Positions 16,780 to 26,364 of a stretch of 64,000 nucleotides of DNA are shown piece after piece; within the stretch, counting starts at the first letter, position 1; the number at the start of each line of letters is the position of its first letter. The notes beneath the pieces are model-generated. The model saw only the letters and a program-made list of their open reading frames with translations, was not told where the DNA came from and made no database searches. The stretch is taken from the NCBI RefSeq assembly GCF_014268595.2, contig NZ_CP077091.1:4756001-4820000 (forward strand), read 5' to 3'. This DNA is from Pseudomonas hamedanensis. GTDB lineage: Bacteria > Pseudomonadota > Gammaproteobacteria > Pseudomonadales > Pseudomonadaceae. A program made the translations under genes and the position numbers.

Positions 16780-19431
16780 TCAGGGTTCATTGTCCATCCC
16801 CGGTTGCGTCTGCAACGGCAGGTGCAGGGTGATGCACGTGCCGCGCCCGTCGATGCCGTCGGCGACGCTGATCCGTCCGCCGTGCGCGCCGACCATGCCC
16901 TGACAGATCGCCAGGCCCAGGCCCGTGCCCTGCCCTCCACGATCACCGCGCGCGGCGGTATAGAACATGTCGAAAATCTTCGCCCGCTCGTCTTCGGGGA
17001 TACCCGGTCCCTCATCGCTGACCGCGAAAAAGATCTCCTGATCGTCAGCCCCGGCACGCAGTTGCAAACGACCATTGGCGGGCGAGAAGCGTGCGGCATT
17101 CTCCACGACATTGACCAATGCCTGTTCGATCAATGCCGCATGCACAAACAGCAGCGGTAATTCAGCCGGCACATCGGTGCTCACCTGCAACGGCGCCAGC
17201 ACCGCACGCAGGCGATTGAGCGAACTGCCGACGATGTCGGCCGGCGACACCCAGTCCCGCGCCAGCTTCAACGCACCATGGCCGAGGCGGGTCATGTCGA
17301 GCAAATTCTGGATATAGCGATCCAGACGCTCGGCTTCATCGCGGGTGCCTTCGAGCAATTCGCGGCGGTCCTCCAGCGGGATCGCTTCGCCCAGCGCCAG
17401 CAAGCTGTCGATGCTGCCGCGCATGGCGGTCAGCGGCGTGCGCAAATCGTGGGACACCGACGCCAGCAAGGCGCTGCGCAACTGCTCGGTTTCGCCGTGC
17501 AAGCGCGCGGCTTCCAGATCATCGGCCAACTGCGCCCGCGCCAGCGCCTGTGCGAGCGGCTGGCTCAACGCGGTGAGCAAGCGTCGGCGCTGGCCGCTCA
17601 GGGTCTGGCCCTCTTTGGCGCAGACCCCGAGCAGCGCCAGCGGCCCGTCATCGACCGACAACGGCCACCACCACCAACGCCCGGACGGCAGCGTTCCGGT
17701 GCCCATGCCCGCCGGTTGATCGTGTTGCCAGGCCCAGTCGGCGGCGGCACGTTCTGCCTCGCTGAATTGCAGCGGGCCGCCGGTCTCGACCTTCCAGCCG
17801 CCCTGACCGTCGCGATTGAGCAGGCACAGTTGCAGGTCGTGCCAGCCGTTGAGGTGCTGCGCCGCCGCACTGACCACCGCCTGACGATCTGTCGCGGCGG
17901 TGAGTTTGCGCGACAGGTCAAGCAATTCGCTGGTCTCTTCCTGGGTGTCGCGCAGGGCCTGCAATTGCCGGCGCTGACGCGCGGCGAGATTACCGGTGAG
18001 CGCCGCCATCAGCAGGAAGAACAACAGCGTCAGCACGTCTTCTTCGCGCTGGATGCTGAAGGAGAAATTCGGCGGGATGAATAAAAAGTCATAGGTCAGA
18101 AACGACAGCGCCGCACACGCCAGTGCCGGGCCGAGGCTGCTGCGCACCGCGACCAGCAGCACCGCGGCGAGAAACACCAGCGAGATGTTCGGCAGCGGCA
18201 ACACACTCGATACCGCCCATGCCAATGCACTTGCCAATACCGTGGCAACCAGCGCCAGCGCGTAGTCGAACCAAACCAGCGTGATCGGATTGCGCGGGCG
18301 CGGTGGGTGCTGTTCGTGGTCACTGTCGAGCACGTTGATTTCCAGACCGTGGGCCTGACGCAGCAACCGCGCCGCTAATCCACCGCCGAACACGCGCCGA
18401 CGCAATCGTGGCCGCGACTGGCCGACCAACAGCAGACTCGCTCGGCGTTCGCTGGCGTGCTGAATCAAGGTCTTCGCCACTTCGCCGGCACGCAGCAACA
18501 CCACTTCGCCACCGAGGCGCTCGGCCAATTGCTGAGCGCTTTGCAGACGCAGCCGCGATTGTTCATCGCGCACGCTGCCGTTATCGACATGGACCAGACT
18601 CCACGGCAAATGCCGACGCTGAGCGACGCGGCTGGCATGCCGCACCAGGCGTTCGGCCTGCGCGTCACCATCGACGCCGACCAGCAGGCGCCCGCGCACG
18701 GCCGGCGCGGCCTGACCGAGCTGGCGATAGCCCTGGGCGAGATCGTTGTCGACTTGCGCCGCCGCCGTCTGCATCGCCAGCTCGCGCAGCGCGGTGAGAT
18801 TGGTCTGGGTAAAAAAAGCATCGATGGCGGCACGCGCCTGCTCCGGCACGTAGACCTTGCCTTCGCGCAGCCGCTCAAGCAGTTCCCGTGGCGGCAGGTC
18901 GATCAGCAGCAGCTCAAAGGCTTCTTGCAGCACCCAGTCGGGCAGGGTTTCGCGCACCTGCACGCCGGTGATACCGCGCACCTGATCGTTAAGGCTTTCC
19001 AGATGCTGGACGTTGACGGTGGTGAACACGTCGATGCCGGCGGCGAGCAACTCCTGAATGTCTTGCCAGCGTTTCGCGTGACGGCTGCCGGGGGCGTTGC
19101 TGTGGGCCAGTTCATCGACCAGCACCAGTTTCGGCTTCGCGGCAAGAAGGCCGTCGAGGTCCATTTCTTCGAGCATCACACCACGGTATTCGGTGCGCAC
19201 CAGCGGTTGCTGCGGCAAGCCGCCAAGCAGCGCTTCGGTTTCGGCGCGGCCATGGGTTTCGACGACACCGGCGAGGACTTTCACACCCTGACGCAATTGC
19301 GTGTGCGCAGCCTGGAGCATGGCGTAGGTTTTGCCGACGCCGGGGGCGGCGCCGAGGAAGACCTTCAAACGGCCACGGCCGTCCCGGGGCAAGTCTGCTA
19401 ACAGTGCGTCGGCGCGGCCGGAGTCGCTCAT
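16780..19431 (-). CDS. kdpD: Potassium-sensing histidine kinase KdpD
   Basis: An 883-residue sensor kinase of normal KdpD length. The N-terminal KdpD domain has the Walker A-like GAAPGVGKT (27-35) and LVDELAHSN. A universal-stress-like domain follows (about 245-365). Four closely spaced membrane helices (about 390-485) come next, then a GAF-like region and HisKA with the phosphorylated His in SVSHDLRTPLTAM (near 660). The ATPase domain has NVVENAARFSP, DEGPGIPEDERAKIF and GTGLGLAICQG. It monitors potassium and ionic strength and phosphorylates KdpE. The ATG at 19431 is followed by MSDSGRADALLADLP. It is separated from kdpC by a repeat element. Confidence 0.96.
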   Translation of the reverse strand: MSDSGRADALLADLPRDGRGRLKVFLGAAPGVGKTYAMLQAAHTQLRQGVKVLAGVVETHGRAETEALLGGLPQQPLVRTEYRGVMLEEMDLDGLLAAKPKLVLVDELAHSNAPGSRHAKRWQDIQELLAAGIDVFTTVNVQHLESLNDQVRGITGVQVRETLPDWVLQEAFELLLIDLPPRELLERLREGKVYVPEQARAAIDAFFTQTNLTALRELAMQTAAAQVDNDLAQGYRQLGQAAPAVRGRLLVGVDGDAQAERLVRHASRVAQRRHLPWSLVHVDNGSVRDEQSRLRLQSAQQLAERLGGEVVLLRAGEVAKTLIQHASERRASLLLVGQSRPRLRRRVFGGGLAARLLRQAHGLEINVLDSDHEQHPPRPRNPITLVWFDYALALVATVLASALAWAVSSVLPLPNISLVFLAAVLLVAVRSSLGPALACAALSFLTYDFLFIPPNFSFSIQREEDVLTLLFFLLMAALTGNLAARQRRQLQALRDTQEETSELLDLSRKLTAATDRQAVVSAAAQHLNGWHDLQLCLLNRDGQGGWKVETGGPLQFSEAERAAADWAWQHDQPAGMGTGTLPSGRWWWWPLSVDDGPLALLGVCAKEGQTLSGQRRRLLTALSQPLAQALARAQLADDLEAARLHGETEQLRSALLASVSHDLRTPLTAMRGSIDSLLALGEAIPLEDRRELLEGTRDEAERLDRYIQNLLDMTRLGHGALKLARDWVSPADIVGSSLNRLRAVLAPLQVSTDVPAELPLLFVHAALIEQALVNVVENAARFSPANGRLQLRAGADDQEIFFAVSDEGPGIPEDERAKIFDMFYTAARGDRGGQGTGLGLAICQGMVGAHGGRISVADGIDGRGTCITLHLPLQTQPGMDNEP

Positions 19432-19460
19432 GCTTGGATTGCCTTGTTCGGTTTGAGATT

Positions 19461-19569
19461 GATCGTTCCCACGCTCTGCGTGGGAATGCAGCCCGGGACG
19501 CTCTGCGTCCCATAAAAGCCGACGCAGAGCGTCTATTGATGCATTCCCACGCAGAGCGTGGGAACGATC
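19461..19569. repeat. Long inverted repeat (cgttcccacgctctgcgtgg family) between kdpC and kdpD
   Basis: The outer arms gatcgttcccacgctctgcg and the complementary copy ending gtgggaacgatc enclose inner arms gacgctctgcgtc / gacgcagagcgtc. The whole can fold into one long hairpin. It is a REP-like family different from the two others in this window and lies inside what should be one transcript. Confidence 0.88.
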
Positions 19570-19582
19570 GGTGTTAGCTGAA

Positions 19583-20128
19583 TTACAAGTTTTGCAGTGC
19601 CAGATTCAACTCCAGCACATTCACCACCGGCGGCCCTACCAGCGGTTGTTCGATGTGCTTATCGAGCAGTTGCTGCAAGGTCGAAACGGGCAGGTTACGG
19701 GCCGCCGCGACACGCGCCAGTTGATAGGCAATCGCTGCCGGTGGCAAGTGCGGATCGAGGCCGCTGGCGGAGGTGGTCAGCAAGGCTAACGGCACCGGGC
19801 CCTGGCCGGGAACCTGCAGTTTGTTGGCGTCGTCGATCACCCGTGTGGCGAGAGCCGGATTGCTCGGTGCGAGGTTGCTTGCACTGCTGGCGACCGTGGC
19901 GAACGCGCCCGCCGAAGGACGCGGGTGGAACCAGCCGTCACCGCTGAAATCCTGGGCGATCAGCGATGAGCCGCGGACTTTGCCATCGGCGTCGTGGATC
20001 AGGCTGCCGTTGGCCTGGGCCGGGAATGCGACCTGGGCGATGCCGGTGACCACCAGTGGATAGGCGACGCCGGTGATCAGGGTCATCAGCACTAACAGGC
20101 TCAGGGCTGGGCGTATCATTGTGGACAT
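19583..20128 (-). CDS. kdpC: Potassium-transporting ATPase subunit KdpC
   Basis: A 181-residue subunit with one N-terminal membrane helix (about 7-28, [21 protein letters not shown]) and a periplasmic domain with the family blocks [25 protein letters not shown] and NLAPSNP, then [21 protein letters not shown]. KdpC stabilises the complex of the channel-like KdpA and the P-type ATPase KdpB. The ATG at 20128 (MSTMIRP) is preceded by AGAGGA; the frame continues 10 codons further. A REP pair of about 120 bases separates it from kdpB, unlike the 10-base spacings of the other kdp junctions. Confidence 0.95.
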   Translation of the reverse strand: MSTMIRPALSLLVLMTLITGVAYPLVVTGIAQVAFPAQANGSLIHDADGKVRGSSLIAQDFSGDGWFHPRPSAGAFATVASSASNLAPSNPALATRVIDDANKLQVPGQGPVPLALLTTSASGLDPHLPPAAIAYQLARVAAARNLPVSTLQQLLDKHIEQPLVGPPVVNVLELNLALQNL

Positions 20129-20165
20129 TTTCAAAATCCTCTTGCAAATGGGCAACACTGCGACA

Positions 20166-20284
20166 CCTGTGGCGAGGGAGCTTGCTCCCGCTCGGCTGCG
20201 CAGCAGTCGTAAAAACCGGCAACTCGGTCAATCGGATTGGGGCCGCTTCGCAGCCCGGCGGGAGCAAGCTCCCTTGCCACCAGG
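20166..20284. repeat. Inverted REP pair between kdpB and kdpC
   Basis: The unit cctgtggcgagggagcttgc and its inverted copy (cgggagcaagctcccttgcc) frame about 70 bases. Same family as 1813-1939, with an additional matching ctgcgcagc / gcttcgcag segment. It occupies most of the 178-base gap inside the kdp operon. Confidence 0.88.
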
Positions 20285-20306
20285 GCCCCGCACCGCCGAG
20301 ATCTTG

Positions 20307-22364
20307 TCAAACCAGATGCAGCGCCGTAAGCAGCATGTCGATCAGTTTGATCCCCACAAACGGCACCACAATCCCGCCCACCCCGTAGATCAGCAGATTG
20401 CGCCGCAACAACGCCGCCGCACTCGCCGCCTGCACCCGCACGCCGCGCAGGGCCAGCGGAATCAGCACGACGATGATCAACGCGTTGAAGACGATGGCCG
20501 AGAGAATCGCGCTCTGCGGGCTGGTCAATTGCATGATGTTCAGCACGCCCAGTTGCGGATAAATCGAAGCGAATAGCGCCGGCAGGATCGCGAAGTATTT
20601 GGCGATGTCGTTGGCGATGGAAAAGGTCGTCAGCGCGCCGCGGGTCACCAGCAACTCCTTGCCGATCTGCACCACATCGAGCAGCTTGGTCGGGTCGCTG
20701 TCGAGATCGACCATGTTCGCCGCTTCGCGGGCAGCTTGCGTGCCGTCGTTCATCGCCATGCCGACGTCTGCCTGAGCCAGCGCCGGGGCATCGTTGGCGC
20801 CGTCGCCGCACATCGCGACCAGACGACCGTCGTTTTGCTCATGACGAATACGCGCGAGTTTTTTCTCTGGGGTCGCCTCGGCAAGCACATCATCAACGCC
20901 CGCCTCCGCCGCGATTGCCGCCGCGGTCAGTGGGTTGTCGCCGGTAACCATCACCGTGCGAATGCCCAGCTTGCGCAGTTCGGCAAAACGCTCGCGAATG
21001 CCCGGCTTGACCACGTCCTTGAGGTGAATCGCTCCGAGCAGTTTGCCGTCGGCGCAGACCAGCAACGGCGTGCCACCGCTCTGGGCGATCTTGTCGATTT
21101 CCCGCGCCAGTGCCGGGGCCAGATCCGAGCGCTGCTGACCGAGAAACGCCAGCAGCGAATCCACCGCGCCCTTGCGATACACGCGTCCATGATAATCAAC
21201 GCCGGACAAACGGGTTTCTGCGCTGAACGGCACGGCCGTCAAGGTTTCTGGCGCCGGCTCGGGTTGTGGATGCAGGCCGCGCAAGAACTCGACGATCGAT
21301 TTGCCTTCAGCGGTTTCGTCCGCCAGGGAGGCGAACAACGCGCCTTCGGCCAGCTCACGACCAGTCACGCCCGGCGCAGCGTACACCGCGCTGCAGCGAC
21401 GGTTGCCGAAGGTGATGGTGCCGGTCTTGTCGAGCAACAGCACATGCACGTCACCGGCCGCTTCGACGGCGCGACCGGACTTGGCAATCACGTTCAGACG
21501 CACCAGCCGGTCCATCCCAGCGATACCGATCGCCGAGAGCAAGCCGCCAATGGTGGTCGGGATCAGCGTGACCAATAACGCCACGAGGAACACCAGCGGC
21601 AGGCTGCCGTTGGCGAAATGGGCGAACGGTTGCAGGGTCACGACCACCAGCAGAAAGATCAGGGTCAGGCCGATCAGCAGGATATCCAGTGCGACTTCGT
21701 TCGGAGTCTTCTGGCGTTTGGCGCCTTCGACCAGCGCGATCATGCGGTCGAGGGTCGATTCACCAGGGTTGGCGGTGATCTTCACCAGCAGCCAATCGGA
21801 GACCAGCCGCGTGTTGCCGGTGACGGCGGAACGGTCGCCACCGGACTCGCGGATCACCGGCGCCGATTCACCGGTAATCGCCGCTTCGTTGACCGCCGCG
21901 ATACCTTCGATGACTTCGCCGTCACCGGGGATCATCTCGCCGGCTTCGACGCGCACCACATCGCCCTTGCGCAGATTGGCAGCGGGCACAATCTTGAAGC
22001 TGCCATCGGCTTGGCGGCAGCGAGCACTGAGACCTTCGCTGCCGGCCTTGAGGCTGTCGGCGCGGGCCTTGCCACGACCTTCGGCCAAGGCCTCGGCGAA
22101 GTTGGCGAACAGCACGGTAAACCAAAGCCACAAGGCGATTTGTGCGGCGACGAAGGTCGGCACATCGGCGTCTGGAATGAAGCACAGCACCGTGGTGAAA
22201 ATCGCCGTCAGTTCGACCACCAGCATCACGGGCGAACGCGCCAGTTGCCGTGGGTCGAGTTTAACGAAAGCTTGCACCAGCGCCGGGCGCCACAGCGCCG
22301 AGATCGCGGTTTTTGCTGATTCCGGTGCCTTGATGGCAGCCGGTTTGATTGCAGGCATATTCAT
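20307..22364 (-). CDS. kdpB: Potassium-transporting P-type ATPase, catalytic subunit KdpB
   Basis: A 685-residue P-type ATPase. It has the actuator motif TGES ([13 protein letters not shown]), the phosphorylation motif DKTGT ([15 protein letters not shown], Asp near 310), the nucleotide-binding domain with [11 protein letters not shown], and the hinge MVTGDN...[26 protein letters not shown]. Membrane segments lie at about 37-85, 220-285 and 590-680. It hydrolyses ATP to power high-affinity potassium uptake through KdpA. It starts 10 bases after kdpA. Both M1 and M3 are possible starts. Confidence 0.97.
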   Translation of the reverse strand: MNMPAIKPAAIKAPESAKTAISALWRPALVQAFVKLDPRQLARSPVMLVVELTAIFTTVLCFIPDADVPTFVAAQIALWLWFTVLFANFAEALAEGRGKARADSLKAGSEGLSARCRQADGSFKIVPAANLRKGDVVRVEAGEMIPGDGEVIEGIAAVNEAAITGESAPVIRESGGDRSAVTGNTRLVSDWLLVKITANPGESTLDRMIALVEGAKRQKTPNEVALDILLIGLTLIFLLVVVTLQPFAHFANGSLPLVFLVALLVTLIPTTIGGLLSAIGIAGMDRLVRLNVIAKSGRAVEAAGDVHVLLLDKTGTITFGNRRCSAVYAAPGVTGRELAEGALFASLADETAEGKSIVEFLRGLHPQPEPAPETLTAVPFSAETRLSGVDYHGRVYRKGAVDSLLAFLGQQRSDLAPALAREIDKIAQSGGTPLLVCADGKLLGAIHLKDVVKPGIRERFAELRKLGIRTVMVTGDNPLTAAAIAAEAGVDDVLAEATPEKKLARIRHEQNDGRLVAMCGDGANDAPALAQADVGMAMNDGTQAAREAANMVDLDSDPTKLLDVVQIGKELLVTRGALTTFSIANDIAKYFAILPALFASIYPQLGVLNIMQLTSPQSAILSAIVFNALIIVVLIPLALRGVRVQAASAAALLRRNLLIYGVGGIVVPFVGIKLIDMLLTALHLV

Positions 22365-22374
22365 GATGGATTCC

Positions 22375-24069
22375 TTAGAAGCCCATACTTAAATGTTCGG
22401 CGACAGGACCCAGCGCCAGGGTCGGCAGAAAGGTCAGGCCACCCACCAGCAGAATGGTCACGGTCAACAGGGTTACGAACAGCGGACCGTGAGTCGGAAA
22501 GCTGTTCTGGCCGACCGGTGCGCTTTTTTTCATCGCCAGGCTGCCGGCCAGTGCCAGCACCGGCAGGATGTAGCCGAAGCGGCCGATCAACATGCCCAGG
22601 CCGAGCATCAGGTTGTGAAACGGCGTGTTCGCGCTCAGGCCACCGAATGCCGAGCCGTTGTTGGCGCTGGCCGAGGTGTAGGCGTAGAGCAACTGGCTGA
22701 AACCGTGCGGGCCGGGGTTGCTGATGGTTGCCGCAGCACTGGGAACCGTGGCGGCAATCGCGCCCAGCACCAGCACACCAACCGGCATCACCAACAAGGT
22801 CACGACGAGCAATTGCACTTCACGCGCTTGAAGCTTCTTGCCGAGGTATTCCGGCGTGCGGCCGATCATCAAACCGGCGAGGAATACCGCGATCAGCACG
22901 TTGAGCAACATGCCGTAAAGCCCGGCACCGACGCCGCCGAAGATCACTTCGCCGACCATCATGTTGACCAGCGCGACCATGCCGCTCAGCGGGTTGAGGC
23001 TGTCATGCATGCCATTGACCGAACCGTTCGAGGCCGCCGTCGTGGTCACCGACCACAACACCGTCGCGGTGGTGCCGAAGCGCGACTCCTTGCCTTCCAG
23101 CGGCGCGGTCTGTTCGACGGCAGCGTTGTTCAGGGTCGGATTCGGCTGATATTCGGCCCACAGCGATGTCGCGCCGCCGATCAAAAACAACGCCAGCATG
23201 CAGGCGATGATCGCGCGGCTCTGGCGCAGATCCTTGACGTAATGGCCGAAGGTAAATACCAGCGCCACCGGGATCAGAATGATCGAGGCGACTTCGAACA
23301 GGTTGCTCCACGCGGTCGGGTTCTCGAACGGATGCGCCGAGTTGACGCCGAAAAAGCCGCCACCGTTGGTGCCCAGTTGCTTGATCGCAATCTGGCTGGC
23401 GGCGGGGCCGAGCGCAATCACCTGGTCAACGCCCTGCATCGTCACCGCGTTGACATACTGCGCGAAGGTCTGCGGCACGCCCTGCCAGACCAGATACAGC
23501 GCCAGCAGCAGGCACAGCGGCAGCAAGCCGTAGAGGGTGGCGCGGGTCATGTCGACCCAGAAGTTGCCAAGGGTGTGTGCCGACTTGCGTCCGATGCCAC
23601 GACACAACGCAACCAGCACGGCCAGCCCGGTGGCGGCGCTGACAAAGTTCTGCACGGTGAGGCCGACCATCTGGCTGAGGTAGCTGAGGGTCGCTTCGCC
23701 GCTATAGGATTGCCAGTTGGTGTTGGTCATGAAACTGACCGCGGTGTTGAACGCCTGCGTCCATTCCTGGCCCGGCAGATTCTGCGGGTTCAGCGGCAGA
23801 TGATCCTGGAACAGCAGAATCGCGAACAGCAGCAGGAACCCGGCGAGGTTGAACGCCAGCAGTGCCAGGGTGTATTTCTGCCAGCTCTGTTCACTCTGCG
23901 GATCGACCCCGGCGAGGCGATAGCAACCGCGCTCGACCGGGCCCAGAACCGGCGTCAGCCAAGTGCGCTGGCCTTCCATCACTTTGTAGTAGAAACGCCC
24001 GAGGAACGGCGCCGGCAGCAGGACCAGCGCAAAAAACCCAAGGATCAGCCAATAGTCATAACTGTGCAT
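22375..24069 (-). CDS. kdpA: Potassium-transporting ATPase subunit KdpA
   Basis: A 564-residue membrane protein of the superfamily of K transporters. The four pore-loop filter segments are visible in order: [53 protein letters not shown] and [18 protein letters not shown]. It has about ten membrane helices. KdpA forms the selectivity filter and binding site of the KdpFABC pump. The start is the ATG at 24069 ([15 protein letters not shown]), 8 bases after kdpF; the same frame is open upstream through kdpF in another reading and should be ignored. Confidence 0.97.
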   Translation of the reverse strand: MHSYDYWLILGFFALVLLPAPFLGRFYYKVMEGQRTWLTPVLGPVERGCYRLAGVDPQSEQSWQKYTLALLAFNLAGFLLLFAILLFQDHLPLNPQNLPGQEWTQAFNTAVSFMTNTNWQSYSGEATLSYLSQMVGLTVQNFVSAATGLAVLVALCRGIGRKSAHTLGNFWVDMTRATLYGLLPLCLLLALYLVWQGVPQTFAQYVNAVTMQGVDQVIALGPAASQIAIKQLGTNGGGFFGVNSAHPFENPTAWSNLFEVASIILIPVALVFTFGHYVKDLRQSRAIIACMLALFLIGGATSLWAEYQPNPTLNNAAVEQTAPLEGKESRFGTTATVLWSVTTTAASNGSVNGMHDSLNPLSGMVALVNMMVGEVIFGGVGAGLYGMLLNVLIAVFLAGLMIGRTPEYLGKKLQAREVQLLVVTLLVMPVGVLVLGAIAATVPSAAATISNPGPHGFSQLLYAYTSASANNGSAFGGLSANTPFHNLMLGLGMLIGRFGYILPVLALAGSLAMKKSAPVGQNSFPTHGPLFVTLLTVTILLVGGLTFLPTLALGPVAEHLSMGF

Positions 24070-24077
24070 AGCCGCTC

Positions 24078-24167
24078 CTAGCTCCGATCCGCGCGCAACA
24101 GCGCAACCAACAGATAAATGAACAGCCCCACTGCCAGCAGCAGTGACACCCCGTCCAGAACGCTCAT
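24078..24167 (-). CDS. kdpF: Small Kdp subunit KdpF
   Basis: A 29-residue single-helix peptide, MSVLDGVSLLLAVGLFIYLL followed by VALLRADRS. It has the size and the LLAxxLFxYLxxALLRA pattern of KdpF, the lipid-like stabilising subunit of the potassium pump. The ATG at 24167 follows GGAGATCTTCC. It is the first gene of the kdp operon. Confidence 0.92.
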   Translation of the reverse strand: MSVLDGVSLLLAVGLFIYLLVALLRADRS

Positions 24168-24248
24168 GGAAGATCTCCGTGTTACGGCGTATTGCCGTGT
24201 GTGCAGGGATTGTCGGGAAGGAGGCTGTAAAGGAACGAGAGCGAGGCA

Positions 24249-24275
24249 GGCAGCGGGGCATAAAGAAAGCGTAAA
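24249..24275 (-). promoter_or_regulatory. Candidate KdpE operator of kdpFABC
   Basis: Eighty-two bases upstream of kdpF the minus strand reads TTTACGCTTTCTTTATGCC followed by CCGCTGCC. This matches the layout of the E. coli KdpE site as I recall it: a TTTA/CTTT-rich direct repeat running into a CCCC run. The position, upstream of the first kdp gene, fits an activator site. A matching -35 box is not evident downstream, as expected for an activated promoter. Confidence 0.6.
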
Positions 24276-24328
24276 GAGTGGGTTTATGCGGGCGTTACAG
24301 GGAGATTTCAGGCGCTTGTACAGGCCCC

Positions 24329-24397
24329 CATCGCGAGCAGGCTCACTCCTACAGTTGGAATGCATTCCCCCTGTAGGAGTGAGCCTGCTCGCGATAG
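24329..24397. repeat. REP doublet, short-loop form
   Basis: Inverted units of the main REP family are separated by ttggaatgcattccccc-like sequence. It lies between the divergent kdp operon and the ethanolamine permease gene, between the KdpE site and the sigma-54 promoter. Confidence 0.92.
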
Positions 24398-24506
24398 CGG
24401 CATTACCGGCAACATCGCACCCAACTGGCGCACTGTTGCGGCACATACAGCGCCAATCATCCCCGCAGCGACAGCTTCGAACTCATTACGACTTGTTTCA
24501 GCGCAA

Positions 24507-24522
24507 TGGCACGCCCACTGCA
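24507..24522 (+). promoter_or_regulatory. Sigma-54 (RpoN) promoter of the ethanolamine permease gene
   Basis: The sequence TGGCACGCCCACTGCA has the invariant GG (24508-24509) and GC (24520-24521) exactly 10 bases apart and matches the consensus TGGCACG-N4-TTGCA at all but one position. Transcription would start near 24534, about 32 bases before the ATG. A sigma-54 promoter needs an enhancer-binding activator, which is not encoded in this window. Confidence 0.75.
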
Positions 24523-24565
24523 CACGCCCTCCCCCGAGCTTTCCAACCGTTGCGGGAGCAATCGC

Positions 24566-25930
24566 ATGAACACACAACTCAAACCCACGCTGGGCACGTT
24601 GCACCTGTGGGGCATTGCCGTGGGGCTGGTGATTTCCGGGGAATATTTCGGCTGGAGTTACGGCTGGGGCGTCGCCGGTACGCTGGGTTTCCTGGTGACT
24701 TCGTTCATGGTCGCGACCATGTACACCTGCTTCATCTTCAGCTTCACCGAACTGACCACCGCAATTCCCCATGCGGGCGGGCCCTTTGCCTACAGTCGCC
24801 GCGCCTTTGGTGAAAAAGGCGGATTGATTGCCGGGCTGGCGACGCTGATCGAATTCGTTTTCGCCCCACCAGCGATTGCCTTGGCGATTGGCGCTTACCT
24901 CAATGTGCAGTTTCCGGCACTCGATCCGAAGCACGCCGCGGTGGGTGCTTATATCGTCTTCATGGGCCTGAACATTCTCGGGGTGAAACTGGCGGCGACG
25001 TTCGAGCTGATCGTCTGCGTGCTGGCGGTGGCTGAACTGCTGGTGTTCATGGGTGTGGTCGCGCCGGCGTTCAGCTTCAGCAACTTCGCCCTGAATGGCT
25101 GGGCCGGTTCCGACGTCTTCGGCGCACCAGCGATTGCCGGGATGTTTGCGGCAATCCCCTTCGCGATCTGGTTCTTCCTCGCCATCGAAGGTGCCGCGAT
25201 GGCCGCCGAAGAAGCCAAGGATCCGAAGCGCACGATTCCCAAGGCCTATATCAGCGGCATTCTTACGCTGGTCGTGCTGGCGATGGGCGTGATGTTCTTC
25301 GCCGGAGGTGTCGGTGACTGGCGCACCCTGGCGAATATCAACGACCCGTTGCCACAAGCGATGAAAACCGTGGTCGGCGACGACTCCGGCTGGCTGCACA
25401 TGCTGGTGTGGATCGGCCTGTTCGGCCTGGTGGCGAGTTTCCACGGCATCATTCTTGGATATTCACGGCAATTCTTCGCCCTCGCCCGCGCCGGTTACTT
25501 GCCCGCCTCGCTGGCAAAACTCTCGCGCTTTCAGACGCCGCATCGCGCGATCATCGTAGGCGGCATCATCGGCATCGCGGCTATTTACAGCGACGGCCTG
25601 ATCAACCTGGGCGGCATGACGCTGACCGCAGCGATGATTACCATGGCCGTGTTCGGCGCGATCGTCATGTACATCATGAGCATGCTCAGCCTGTTCAAAC
25701 TGCGTAAATCCGAACCGAACCTGGAGCGTACTTTCCGCGCGCCGTGCTATCCGCTGGTGCCGATGATCGCGCTGGTGCTGGCGGTGGTTTGCCTGGTGGC
25801 GATGGCGTGGTTCAACACGTTGATCGGTCTGATTTTTCTTGGGTTTATGGCGGTCGGGTTCTGCTACTTCATGCTGACCGGGCAACTGCGTGCCGCTGCG
25901 CCGGCGGATGCGATGTTGACCGGTCTTTAA
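24566..25930 (+). CDS. eat: Ethanolamine permease (APC superfamily)
   Basis: A 454-residue transporter with about 12 membrane helices. The start, TLGTLHLWGIAVGLVISGEYFGWSYGWGVAG, is typical of the ethanolamine permease (Eat) group of the APC superfamily. Further family blocks are ELTTAIPHAGGPFAYSRRAFG, FLAIEGAAMAAEEAKDPKRTIPKAYI and GYSRQFFALARAGYLPASLAKL. It imports ethanolamine, a carbon and nitrogen source from phospholipid. In most pseudomonads the gene is followed by eutBC (ethanolamine ammonia-lyase); here a small unrelated gene follows, so the lyase must be elsewhere. The ATG at 24566 follows GGGAG; a longer frame to 24506 would start inside the sigma-54 promoter. Confidence 0.87.
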   Translation: MNTQLKPTLGTLHLWGIAVGLVISGEYFGWSYGWGVAGTLGFLVTSFMVATMYTCFIFSFTELTTAIPHAGGPFAYSRRAFGEKGGLIAGLATLIEFVFAPPAIALAIGAYLNVQFPALDPKHAAVGAYIVFMGLNILGVKLAATFELIVCVLAVAELLVFMGVVAPAFSFSNFALNGWAGSDVFGAPAIAGMFAAIPFAIWFFLAIEGAAMAAEEAKDPKRTIPKAYISGILTLVVLAMGVMFFAGGVGDWRTLANINDPLPQAMKTVVGDDSGWLHMLVWIGLFGLVASFHGIILGYSRQFFALARAGYLPASLAKLSRFQTPHRAIIVGGIIGIAAIYSDGLINLGGMTLTAAMITMAVFGAIVMYIMSMLSLFKLRKSEPNLERTFRAPCYPLVPMIALVLAVVCLVAMAWFNTLIGLIFLGFMAVGFCYFMLTGQLRAAAPADAMLTGL

Positions 25931-26059
25931 CCCCGTTCGGGTGTGCCGGGCATAAGCGGCCTAGAATGGAACCACTGCGAAGTCGTTTCGCTCAAACGTG
26001 GTATGCAGCATCGCGCGGCGAAGTCCTCGCCCGTCGAGCTGCCATTAAGGAGAGCCGTT

Positions 26060-26227
26060 ATGCCCTGGTATGCCTGGTTGATTCTGGCCGTTGCGATCGG
26101 CTCGATTGTTGGCGGACTGATGATGTTGCGCGACACCGCCAACAAGGTCGAACTGACCGATGAAGAACGCAAGCGCGTCGCACAGCGCAATGCCGAAGCG
26201 GACGCCAAGGATGCACAGGACCGCTGA
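26060..26227 (+). CDS. Small membrane protein of the DUF2897 type
   Basis: A 55-residue protein. One N-terminal helix (MPWYAWLILAVAIGSIVGGL, about 4-23) is followed by a charged cytoplasmic tail (LTDEERKRVAQRNAEADAKDAQDR). Short one-helix proteins of this shape in gammaproteobacteria are grouped as DUF2897, with no known function. The ATG at 26060 has AAGGAGA 7 bases upstream. It is the gene next to the permease gene, 129 bases downstream, with its own terminator. Confidence 0.8.
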   Translation: MPWYAWLILAVAIGSIVGGLMMLRDTANKVELTDEERKRVAQRNAEADAKDAQDR

Positions 26228-26231
26228 TACC

Positions 26232-26260
26232 AACCCCGCCGCAAAGGCGGGGTTTATTTT
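26232..26260 (+). terminator. Rho-independent terminator after the DUF2897 gene
   Basis: The stem AACCCCGCC / GGCGGGGTT with loop GCAAA is followed by TATTTT. Confidence 0.88.
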
Positions 26261-26313
26261 CCCGGCGCAATCGGACTCAACAGCAGGCTTTTTAGATTTT
26301 AGAAGTACAGTCA

Positions 26314-26340
26314 CCATTTAATCTTCCGTGGTTAAGATGG
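26314..26340. promoter_or_regulatory. Imperfect palindrome upstream of the TetR gene, possible operator
   Basis: The segment ccatttaatcttccgtggtt runs on to aagatgg. The arms CCAT..AATCTT and TTAAGATGG are partly symmetric, 24 bases before the TetR start codon. TetR regulators often bind such a site over their own promoter. The symmetry is weak, so this is tentative. Confidence 0.3.
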
Positions 26341-26364
26341 CAGCATCGTCGCGGAGAGCTTCAC

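Noticed and set aside
22393..24081. 562-codon open frame on the plus strand opposite kdpA
   Set aside because: The translation is low in complexity (Gln, Arg, His rich) and lies entirely over the well-supported kdpA gene.
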